7,199 nucleotides of DNA from the NCBI GenBank assembly GCA_023430685.1, contig JAEYZH010000098.1, positions 1 through 7,199 on the forward strand, given 5' to 3'. A program made the translations under genes and the position numbers. The notes beneath the pieces were generated by a model. The model saw only the letters and a program-made list of their open reading frames with translations. It was not told where the DNA came from and did not search any database. Positions 1 through 7,199 of the stretch are shown in pieces; position 1 is the stretch's first letter, and each line of letters opens with the position of its first letter. This DNA is from Pseudomonadota bacterium (lineage in GTDB: Bacteria; Pseudomonadota; Gammaproteobacteria; Xanthomonadales; Rhodanobacteraceae).

Positions 1-150
1 GCGCCCGCCTGGCTGTTCTGGCTGGTCGCGCACATCTTCTTCCTGATCGGCTTTCGCAACCGCCTCGTCGTGATGGCGGAATGGATCTGGTCGTACTTCA
101 CCTACCAGCGCCACGCGCGCATCATCATCGACCGCGATCCGCGCGCCTGA
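1..150 (+). CDS. ndh: C-terminal end of a type II NADH dehydrogenase-like flavoprotein (partial)
   Basis: The frame is open from the first base and stops with TGA at 148-150, giving the last 49 residues of a protein that begins upstream of the window. The visible part has a hydrophobic aromatic stretch (WLFWLVAHIFFLIGF, residues 4-18), then FRNR, an amphipathic Trp/Tyr-rich segment (WIWSYFTYQRHARIII) and a short polar end. This pattern is typical of the C-terminal membrane anchor of NDH-2 type, FAD-dependent NADH:quinone oxidoreductases in gamma- and betaproteobacteria, which pass electrons from NADH to quinone without pumping protons. The FAD and NADH Rossmann motifs would lie off the window, so the assignment rests on the tail alone. 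Another membrane-anchored flavoprotein or a small membrane protein of similar composition cannot be excluded. The gene runs tail-to-tail into the VOC gene with only three bases between their stop codons. Confidence 0.7.
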   Translation, partial: APAWLFWLVAHIFFLIGFRNRLVVMAEWIWSYFTYQRHARIIIDRDPRA

Positions 151-153
151 GGT

Positions 154-591
154 TCAGGATTCGGCTTTCCACGGATCGTAGCTGCCGAACCACCACAAGT
201 GGCCTTCGAGGTCGCGGCAGCTGTATCCGGCGCCGCCGTACTCCTTCTCCTCGAGTGGATCGACGATCACCGCGCCGGCGGCCTTCGCGCGCGCGTGGTG
301 CGCCGTGCAGTCGGAGACGATCACGCAGGGTGCCTGCGTCTCGCGGCCACCGATCTCGGCGGGTTGCGCGATGCGCTCACCCCAGGCGCCCGGGTTGGCG
401 ACCGAGCTCAGCATCACCATGCCGTTGCCGAACACCAGTTCGGCGTGCTGCACGAGACCTTGTTCGTCGGCGTACACGGCCCGCTTCTCGAACCCGAACG
501 CGCGACACAACCACGCGATCGCCGCGGGTGCGTCGCGATAGCGCAGGGCAGGGATGATCGTCGAAACGGTGTCGGCTGCGAGGGTGGCCAT
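154..591 (-). CDS. VOC family protein (glyoxalase/bleomycin-resistance fold)
   Basis: This 145-residue protein has the size and two-half layout of single-domain vicinal oxygen chelate proteins. The first beta-alpha-beta-beta-beta half covers about residues 10-62 (IPALRYRDAPAAIAWL, then AFGF, then HAELVFGNGMVML). The second covers about 88-140 and ends in the family-typical DLEGHLWWFGSYDP. H49, E51 and E129 are candidate metal-site residues by position in the fold, but I could not align them. The family includes glyoxalase I, fosfomycin- and bleomycin-resistance proteins, dioxygenases and many members of unknown substrate; the SCRDLEGH...SYDPW ending resembles uncharacterised PhnB/YesL-like members, so no substrate is proposed. 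I chose the ATG at 591 over a GTG 24 bases upstream because GGAG lies six bases before the ATG. The gene follows the AraC-type regulator on the same strand after a 151-bp gap and may share its transcript. Confidence 0.85.
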   Translation of the reverse strand: MATLAADTVSTIIPALRYRDAPAAIAWLCRAFGFEKRAVYADEQGLVQHAELVFGNGMVMLSSVANPGAWGERIAQPAEIGGRETQAPCVIVSDCTAHHARAKAAGAVIVDPLEEKEYGGAGYSCRDLEGHLWWFGSYDPWKAES

Positions 592-597
592 GGAGTT

Positions 598-601
598 CTC
601 C
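598..601 (-). promoter_or_regulatory. Ribosome binding site of the VOC gene
   Basis: On the minus strand GGAG is followed by six bases and then ATG at 591-589. This Shine-Dalgarno match decides the start in favour of this ATG rather than the in-frame GTG at 615-613, which would add eight residues (MVPPTENS). Confidence 0.6.
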
Positions 602-742
602 GTTGGTGGGACCACGCAAAGCCTACCCGCCGCGTGGCGCCCGGTCTTGTAGATTCCTGAACTTCCAGATCTCGAGGAAGGCGAGCCCGGGGCACGACGC
701 GCGAACGGGCACGTGCTCCCGATGTCGCCACTTCCGCGCGGA

Positions 743-1555
743 TCAGAGCGCGACGTGGTTGGCGTGCTCGCCGCGCCGTTTCGCGTAAGCGCCCGGCGTC
801 ATGCCCGAGAACGCGTGGAACTCGCGCACAAGATGCGACTGGTCGTGGAAGCCGCAGTCCGCCGCGACCTCGGCCCATTCGACGCGGATGCCCTGCTGCA
901 CCTGGTCGACGACGCGGCGGAATCGCTTGAGCCGCGCGTACTGCTTCGCGCCGACGCCGACCTGCGCGCTGAACAATGCGCCGAAGCGCCGCGCCGAAAG
1001 GCCGCTGTCGGCGATCAGCGGCGCGATGCGATCGATGCTCGGGGACTGCGCGAACGTCGCAAGTGCGTGGCGCACTGCCGGGTGCAGGCGCGGTGGCACG
1101 AAATGGCGCGACAGCCAGCCTTCCAGCACCGCGAGGCGCGCCCGCGCATGGGGTGCGTCGAGCAGGCGTTCGCGCAGTCCGGTGCTCGCGTTGCCGACGA
1201 GGTCGTCGAGTGCGACGTGCCGATTGCCGAGCCGATCCATCGGTTCCCGCAGCAATCCTGCGGCGCCGGCCGGGTGCAGCATCACGCCCATCACCGCCAC
1301 CTGCTCGCGGCTGTCGATCACGAAGCTGCGCGTGAACTGCCCGCTGTAGACCACGCCGGGATGGCGCGTGCAGCACAGTCCCTGATCGTCTTCGTAAACG
1401 CGCGTCTCGTCTTCGAACAGGTTCAGGATCAGGCCCGAGCCCGGTTGCGGCAGGATCCGCTCGAGCCGGAAGTCGCCTGCCGCGACGCGCCAGTCCCACA
1501 GCATCCGGACATGCGGATGCAGGGGCGACGCGGGGATGTGGGAAGTGAAAGCCAT
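743..1555 (-). CDS. AraC/XylS-family transcriptional regulator
   Basis: The protein has 270 residues, the usual length for the family. Its C-terminal third carries the double helix-turn-helix DNA-binding domain. The first HTH lies at about residues 174-200 (IDRIAPLIADSGLSARRFGALF), followed by the linker helix (QYARLKRFRRVV). The second HTH is at about 226-247 (WAEVAADCGFHDQSHLVREF), followed by the hallmark FSGMTPGAYAKRR ending. The N-terminal half (about 1-150) looks like the small effector-binding domain often annotated DUF6597 in regulators of this shape: PLHPHVRMLWDWR, then ILPQPGSGLILNL, then GVMLHPAGAAGLL. CC at 61-62 is the only Cys pair outside the DNA-binding part. The ligand cannot be read from sequence. 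The ribosome binding site is weak (AGG about 11 bases before the ATG). The gene diverges from the GNAT gene across a 93-bp spacer and lies upstream of the VOC gene on the same strand. It could control either neighbour or itself. Confidence 0.88.
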   Translation of the reverse strand: MAFTSHIPASPLHPHVRMLWDWRVAAGDFRLERILPQPGSGLILNLFEDETRVYEDDQGLCCTRHPGVVYSGQFTRSFVIDSREQVAVMGVMLHPAGAAGLLREPMDRLGNRHVALDDLVGNASTGLRERLLDAPHARARLAVLEGWLSRHFVPPRLHPAVRHALATFAQSPSIDRIAPLIADSGLSARRFGALFSAQVGVGAKQYARLKRFRRVVDQVQQGIRVEWAEVAADCGFHDQSHLVREFHAFSGMTPGAYAKRRGEHANHVAL

Positions 1556-1559
1556 GGCA

Positions 1560-1589
1560 TTGCGTACCTGCGGATCGGGGGACTATACG
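1560..1589 (+). promoter_or_regulatory. Candidate sigma70-type promoter for the GNAT gene
   Basis: TTGCGT at 1560-1565 and TATACG at 1584-1589 are separated by 18 bases, which would place a start site near 1596 and leave a leader of about 53 bases. The same AT-rich island reads TATAGT on the minus strand (1587-1582), so it may also supply the -10 element of the divergent AraC-type gene. It is one of few AT-rich hexamers in the spacer. The -35 match is poor, so this is a suggestion only. Confidence 0.3.
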
Positions 1590-1648
1590 CACGCGAGGCC
1601 CGGAACGCGTATCGTCGGTGGCGGATTCCGACCAAGTGGAGGTGGCCG

Positions 1649-1916
1649 ATGGACATCGAGGTGGTGCATCACGCGGCCGAGCGCCGCTTCGAGGCGGTCG
1701 TGGACGGCGCGACCTGCGTGCTGGAATACCGCCTGCGCGACGGCGTCATGCTGATCGACCATACCGAGGTGCCGCCGGCGGTCGGAGGGCGCGGCATCGC
1801 GGGCCGGCTCGTGCGCGCCGCGTTCGATGCCGCGCGGCGGGAAGGCTGGCGCGTCGCGCCGAATTGCAGCTACGCGGCGCAGTGGGCCGAGCGGCACGCG
1901 GACGTGCAGGACCTGC

Positions 1917-1930
<14 letters not shown>
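1649..1930 (+). CDS. Small GNAT-like N-acetyltransferase (YjdJ/GCN5-related type)
   Basis: This 93-residue protein matches the size and pattern of the short single-domain GCN5-related acetyltransferases often called YjdJ-like (Acetyltransf_CG type). In order it shows FEAVVDGATCVLEYRL (two strands), MLIDHTEVPPAVGGRGIAG (residues 34-52; the strand then the acetyl-CoA pyrophosphate loop, G46-G47-R48-G49-I50-A51-G52), the following helix LVRAAFDAARREG, then WRVAPNCSYAAQWAERH. C73 sits in the NCSYAAQW segment, where relatives commonly have a Cys before the last helix. The acceptor substrate is unknown. A perfect GGAGG at 1638-1642 lies six bases before the ATG, so the start is well supported and longer upstream readings of this frame are not needed. 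The last 14 bases overlap the 3' end of the convergent kinase gene. Confidence 0.85.
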
Positions 1931-4681
<2,751 letters not shown>

Positions 4682-4685
<4 letters not shown>

Positions 4686-5287
4686 GCGGCGAGCTTCTGC
4701 TTCAGCCAGGCGCGCGCGAAGCGCAGTTCGCGATCGACCGTGGGCACGGACACGCCGACGACGTCGGCGATTTCCTCGCGCTTGAGGCCGAGCAGGTAGG
4801 TCAGCTCGATGATCTCGCACTTGCGTGCGTCGAGGCGGCGCAGGGCGTCGAGCGCCTCGTCGAGCGCGAACGCATCGCTGTCGTTGAGCGCGCCGTCCGC
4901 CGCGGGGGCATTCTCGGCGGCCGACAGCGTCACGTGCAGGTCGCCGCCGCCGCGTCGCTCGCTGCCGCGCGCGCGCGCGGTGTCCACGAGGATGCGCCGC
5001 ATCGCGACGCTGACCACGCCGTAGAAATGGCGGCGGTCCTGCCAGTCGGTGTTGGAGCCGATCAGGCGCAGGAACAATTCGTTCGCGAGTTCGGTCGGCT
5101 GCAGGGTCAGGTGGCCGCCGAACTGGCGCAGGTGCTTGCCCGCGATCGCGCGTACTTGGGCATAGACGAGTTCGGTCAGCCGCTCGGCCGCAGCCGGGTC
5201 ACCGCCGCTCCAGGCGTGCAGCAGGCGCGTGACGTCCCGCGCGGCTTCCGCAGCGGGTTCGCGGGAGGCGGCGTCGGAGTCGTTCAT
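4682..5287 (-). CDS. ECF-subfamily RNA polymerase sigma factor, kinase-associated type
   Basis: This 201-residue protein resembles the sigma-70 ECF group often called TIGR02999/Sigma70_ECF, many members of which lie beside Ser/Thr kinases. Region 2 spans about residues 15-105 and includes LTLQPTELANELFLRL (60-75), then WQDRRHFYGVVSVAMRRILVD and a basic RARGSERRGGG tail. Region 4 spans about 138-198, with the HTH LKREEIADVVGVSVPTVDRELRFARAWL. The linker (115-137) is short, and no extra C-terminal domain or anti-sigma gene is present. Where ordinary ECF factors carry the acidic DAED motif that contacts the beta-prime subunit, this protein reads QPTE, with Thr65. I start at the ATG at 5287. It lacks a clear Shine-Dalgarno match; a TTG 21 bases upstream (MFRRPSC extension) is the alternative. 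The stop TGA overlaps the kinase ATG. The promoters it recognises cannot be told from this window. Confidence 0.92.
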
Positions 5288-5403
5288 GCAGGAGGGTCGT
5301 CGGAACAAGCCATGACGGGAATCAACGCGCCGTTGCGTACCTGCTGGACGCGAACCTTTTGCCTGGACGGGTCACGGCACGCGCTCGCATGCCGGGCCGG
5401 GTG

Positions 5404-5409
5404 AGTATA
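5404..5409 (-). promoter_or_regulatory. Candidate -10 element for the sigma/kinase transcript
   Basis: The minus strand reads TATACT here within GTATACTCA, five of six bases of the sigma70 consensus and isolated in GC-rich sequence. It would give a leader of about 110 bases before the ATG at 5287. No recognisable -35 lies at the right distance, so it may be fortuitous or use an activator. Confidence 0.3.
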
Positions 5410-5542
5410 CGGGCATGGCGCACGCCGGGATGCGGAACGTGCGGTGCCGTTCCTGCGGCACGCCCGGTGGTCGCGCCGGGCAGCCCGCGCGCATGCTCGA
5501 AGGGGGTTTGCGTTTGTCCCTTCAGGCGGCGCGATGGCGTTG

Positions 5543-5560
5543 ATGATCATGGCGATCGCC
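5543..5560. repeat. Two abutting perfect palindromes
   Basis: ATGATCAT (5543-5550) is followed directly by GGCGATCGCC (5551-5560). Each is a perfect palindrome and both centre on GATC. They lie about 94 bases before the candidate -10 of the CsgG-like gene. They could be operator half-sites or methylation sites, or simply chance in a sequence rich in GATCGC words. Confidence 0.4.
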
Positions 5561-5650
5561 AATCGGTTGCCGCGGCCTGTGTCGCATGCGGGCTGTGATC
5601 CAGGTCCGCCCCGCGGCGTCGATCGCGTCCGCGGCGCGCAGGTTGGCGGC

Positions 5651-5659
5651 TGCTAGAAT
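5651..5659 (+). promoter_or_regulatory. Candidate extended -10 promoter of the CsgG-like gene
   Basis: TGCTAGAAT fits the extended -10 pattern TGnTATAAT with one mismatch. It predicts a start near 5666 and a leader of about 90 bases. No good -35 is seen at 17 bases, which extended -10 promoters can tolerate. The leader contains a small hairpin CGGCC-CT-GGCCG (5705-5716). Confidence 0.4.
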
Positions 5660-5743
5660 GTGTCCAATCGTCACGGCGGAAGGCGCGTGGTCGCGGGGTG
5701 CGCACGGCCCTGGCCGGGCGGTGGGATGGCGGATCCAATCAAC

Positions 5744-5748
5744 GGGAG
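5744..5748 (+). promoter_or_regulatory. Ribosome binding site of the CsgG-like gene
   Basis: GGGAG lies seven bases before the ATG at 5756. It selects the MKKSFF start, which also gives a standard signal peptide, over in-frame starts at 5660 (GTG) and 5726 (ATG), which would bury the signal sequence behind an unlikely leader. Confidence 0.7.
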
Positions 5749-5755
5749 TGATCAG

Positions 5756-6469
5756 ATGAAGAAGTCGTTTTTCGCGGTCATGCTGGCGCTGGCCGGCATG
5801 GTCGGCGCAGGGGCTGCGTTCGCGGCGGACAAGCCGGCGATCGGTGTGGCGGAGTTCAAGAACGAATCCGGCGCGGCGTGGTGGAGCGGCGGCGTGGGCT
5901 GGGAGCTGTCGGGCATGCTCTCCAACGAGCTGTCGAGCACCGGCCACTTCCGCGTGCTCGAGCGCAACAAGCTCGGCAATGTGCTCGAGGAGCAGAACCT
6001 CGCGGCGTCCGGTCGCGTGCGTTCGGGCACCGGCGCGAAGATGGGCAACGTGACCGGCGCGCAGTACCTCGTGTTCGGTACCGTGACGTCCTACGAGGAG
6101 AACACCGCGAGCACCGGTGGCGGCCTCAGCTTCAAGGGCATTTCGCTCGGCGGCAAGAAGTCGGAAGCCTACATCGCGGTCGACGTGCGCGTCGTCAATG
6201 CGGAAACCGGCGAAGTCGATTTCTCGCGCACGATCGAGGGTCGCAGCTCCGGTGGCGGCGTGTCGGTCGGCGTCTATCGCGGTGGCGTCGGCGGTGCGCT
6301 CGCGCACGAGAAGAACACGCCCGCGGGCAAGGCGATCCGCGCCGCGCTGGTCGAGATCACCGACTACCTCGACTGCGTGATGGTCGTGCGCGGCAGCTGC
6401 GAATCGGATTTCGACGCGAAGGAAAGCAAGCGCCGCGACAGCAACCGCAAGGCGCTCAAGCTCGACTAG
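5756..6469 (+). CDS. Secreted CsgG/HfaB-family protein without lipobox
   Basis: The protein has 237 residues. A signal peptide covers about 1-23 (MKKSFFAVM, hydrophobic core ALAGMVGAGA, cleavage after AFA). The mature part starts ADKPAIGVAEFKNES and continues with WWSGGVGWELSGMLSNELS and the CsgG-like signature FRVLERNKLGNVLEEQNLA (66-83). TGAQYLVFGTVTSYEE (100-115) leads into a Gly-rich stretch (120-134), AYIAVDVRVVNAETGEV, a second Gly-rich stretch (164-181) and a helix (AIRAALVEITDYL). The two Gly/Ser-rich stretches sit where CsgG has its membrane hairpins. CsgG forms the outer-membrane pore for curli subunits, but it is a lipoprotein. This protein has no Cys at the cleavage site, so it may be periplasmic or lipid-free. 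C207 and C215 near the C-terminus could form a disulphide. The last 20 residues are highly charged and Lys/Arg-rich. No curli subunit gene is nearby, so a curli role is not claimed. Confidence 0.85.
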   Translation: MKKSFFAVMLALAGMVGAGAAFAADKPAIGVAEFKNESGAAWWSGGVGWELSGMLSNELSSTGHFRVLERNKLGNVLEEQNLAASGRVRSGTGAKMGNVTGAQYLVFGTVTSYEENTASTGGGLSFKGISLGGKKSEAYIAVDVRVVNAETGEVDFSRTIEGRSSGGGVSVGVYRGGVGGALAHEKNTPAGKAIRAALVEITDYLDCVMVVRGSCESDFDAKESKRRDSNRKALKLD

Positions 6470-6493
6470 CCATCGCGGTGTGCGGTGCGACGG

Positions 6494-6524
6494 AAACGGC
6501 GGGCATGTCCCGCCGTTTTTTTTT
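6494..6524 (+). terminator. Strong intrinsic terminator after the CsgG-like gene
   Basis: AAACGGCGGG (6494-6503) pairs perfectly with CCCGCCGTTT (6509-6518) around the loop CATGT. A run of nine T (6516-6524) overlaps the stem end. It begins 25 bases after the TAG stop at 6467-6469. Read from the minus strand only three T follow the stem, so it probably works mainly for the plus strand. Confidence 0.93.
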
Positions 6525-6617
6525 GGCGCCGCGGCACGCGGAGCCAGTGCCTGGAACACAAGCCCGGCAGCCCGAAATGCGCAAGGGCAAGACAGCGTGG
6601 CCTGGCGGTTCGGCTTG

Positions 6618-6647
6618 CGGCTGGCGCTTCCGTTTTCCGGCCAGCCG
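6618..6647 (-). terminator. Hairpin just downstream of the Gly/Arg-rich gene
   Basis: CGGCTGGC (6618-6625) pairs with GCCAGCCG (6640-6647) across a 14-base loop. It starts eight bases beyond the TGA stop of the minus-strand gene. No T-run follows on that strand, so it could stabilise the 3' end or mark a weak or factor-dependent terminator rather than a classical intrinsic one. Confidence 0.35.
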
Positions 6648-6654
6648 ATGGATC

Positions 6655-7199
6655 TCAACGCCCGCGGCGCCCGCCACCCGGGTTGCCGCGCGGATTGCCG
6701 CGGCCGGGACCCGCGTCACGCGTCGAGTTGCCCGGCGCGCCGCCACGCGGCGGCTTGCGCGGTCCCCTCGATGGGCCGCCTCGCGGGGCCTGGCCAGGCG
6801 CGGCGACATTGCCGTTGCGCACGTTCCCCGACGGCGCAGGATGGCGCGAACCCGTGTTGCCATTGCGGTCGTTGCCCGGAGGCGCCGGGTTGCGAGAACC
6901 GGTGTTGCCGTGGACGTCCCGCGTCGGTCCGCTGTTCTTGTACTGGCCACCCTGCTGGTTGAACTGTCCCGGGTGGAACGGCTGTTCCATGCCGGGGCGC
7001 GCGCCACGTCGCTTGCGGCCCGGCTGGCCCGCGGTCTCGGGGAACCAGCTGCGCAGCACGGCGGGGCTGAGACCGGGTTCGGCGTAGGCATTCGGTGCGG
7101 CCGGCCCGCGCTTGCCGCCGCCGCGTTGGCCCTGCGGCGCCGGACCCTGGCCACGTCCCTGGTACGGGCCCTGGCCCGCGCCCGTTCGCGGCCCCTGCC
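6655..7199 (-). CDS. Gly/Arg/Pro-rich disordered C-terminal tail of an unidentified protein (partial)
   Basis: The minus-strand frame is open from the window edge (first full codon at 7197) to TGA at 6657-6655. It gives the last 180 residues of a protein whose main part lies beyond the window; the GTG at 7059 is not needed as a start. Composition is dominated by Gly, Pro, Arg, Asn and Gln. The visible parts are GQGP-type units (8-19), a short ordered-looking island (NAYAEPGLSPAVLRSWFP, 36-53), a Gln-rich part, two 16-residue repeats of the form GNTGSRxPAPxGNxRN, and a very basic RGG-like end (PRGGPSRGPRKPPRGG, GGGRRGR). Such tails occur on proteobacterial RNA-binding proteins, notably RluB/RsuA-type rRNA pseudouridine synthases and DEAD-box helicases. 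Either is a reasonable guess, but the catalytic domain is not visible. It converges with the CsgG-like gene. Confidence 0.7.
   Translation of the reverse strand, partial: QGPRTGAGQGPYQGRGQGPAPQGQRGGGKRGPAAPNAYAEPGLSPAVLRSWFPETAGQPGRKRRGARPGMEQPFHPGQFNQQGGQYKNSGPTRDVHGNTGSRNPAPPGNDRNGNTGSRHPAPSGNVRNGNVAAPGQAPRGGPSRGPRKPPRGGAPGNSTRDAGPGRGNPRGNPGGGRRGR
6811..6906 (-). repeat. Tandem 48-bp coding repeat, two units
   Basis: Two adjacent imperfect units (6811-6858 and 6859-6906) encode GNTGSRxPAPxGNxRN twice in the disordered tail. A fading third unit begins at 6907 (GCCGTGGACGTCC, encoding part of DVHGN). The repeat length is a multiple of three, so unit gain or loss keeps the frame. Confidence 0.75.

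Larger units (their letters stand above)
5288..5755. other. Divergent intergenic region between the sigma/kinase unit and the CsgG-like gene
   Basis: These 468 bases hold no convincing gene. They contain a candidate -10 for each direction (minus at 5404-5409, plus at 5651-5659), two abutting palindromes (5543-5560), a six-base-pair inverted repeat GTGCCG/CGGCAC (5444-5449 and 5456-5461) and CCCGG/CCGGG (5463-5467 and 5476-5480). A pyrimidine/purine-skewed stretch runs from 5499 to 5520. A 40-codon frame (5534-5656, starting MALMIMAIAN) has a weak AGGCGG upstream, but its composition is not persuasive. Both flanking genes must be transcribed from here, so any regulation of one by the other would act in this region. 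Confidence 0.6.

Noticed and set aside
662..680. Inverted repeat CTTCC/GGAAG between the AraC and VOC genes as a terminator
   Set aside because: The stem has only five base pairs with a nine-base loop and no T-run, so it is probably chance.
414..1592. A 392-codon minus-strand frame across the AraC and VOC genes
   Set aside because: It is out of frame with both recognised genes, is Arg/Ala-rich and has no motifs.
713..1648. Extension of the GNAT frame upstream to a 405-residue protein
   Set aside because: The extension runs antisense to the clear AraC-type gene and has no recognisable domain. A perfect GGAGG precedes the ATG at 1649.
5284..5562. A 92-codon minus-strand frame ending at the sigma start
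   Set aside because: Composition is Arg/Ala-rich with no domain and no ribosome binding site at its first ATG. Only its last nine codons were kept, as a weak leader-peptide idea.
5534..5656. A possible 40-codon small protein (MALMIMAIAN start) on the plus strand
   Set aside because: The AGGCGG upstream is weak, the protein has no recognisable feature, and the frame overlaps the palindromes and the candidate CsgG-like promoter.
5756..6469. Curli secretion channel (csgG) as a specific name
   Set aside because: No curli subunits or accessory genes are in the window and the lipobox Cys is missing, so only family membership is supported.

Overview
The window is high-GC (about two thirds GC by eye) bacterial chromosomal DNA. 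Its strong GC3 bias keeps many antisense frames open by chance. The gene types suggest a gammaproteobacterium of the Xanthomonadales/Lysobacterales (Rhodanobacteraceae or Lysobacteraceae): a type II NADH dehydrogenase tail of that flavour, an ECF sigma factor of the kinase-associated type fused translationally to a Ser/Thr kinase, and a stand-alone CsgG-like protein. This placement is inferred from protein style, not from a marker gene. I see no rRNA, tRNA, CRISPR array, transposase or integrase.

Layout. (1) 1-150, plus: the last 49 residues of a membrane-anchored NADH dehydrogenase-like oxidoreductase. (2) 154-1555, minus: an AraC-type regulator followed by a VOC (glyoxalase-fold) protein, possibly one transcript. 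(3) 1649-1930, plus: a 93-residue GNAT-like acetyltransferase whose end overlaps the end of the kinase gene. (4) 1917-5287, minus: the core of the window, a two-gene unit in which an ECF sigma factor overlaps by ATGA the start of a 922-residue transmembrane Ser/Thr kinase with about eleven TPR-like repeats. (5) 5288-5755: a 468-bp divergent intergenic region with candidate promoter elements and palindromes. (6) 5756-6469, plus: a secreted CsgG/HfaB-family protein, closed by a strong intrinsic terminator at 6494-6524. (7) 6655-7199, minus: the disordered Gly/Arg/Pro-rich C-terminal tail of a protein that begins beyond the window.

How the genes may work together. The sigma factor lies beside a kinase and not beside an anti-sigma factor, and a threonine sits where most ECF sigma factors carry the acidic DAED motif of region 2.2. 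This fits the known principle of sigma-factor activation by threonine phosphorylation (Vibrio EcfP/PknT). A periplasmic TPR domain could be the sensor. The divergent CsgG-like gene is a plausible target or partner, but only its position supports that. The AraC/VOC pair, the GNAT gene and the flanking partial genes look like ordinary housekeeping or accessory genes.
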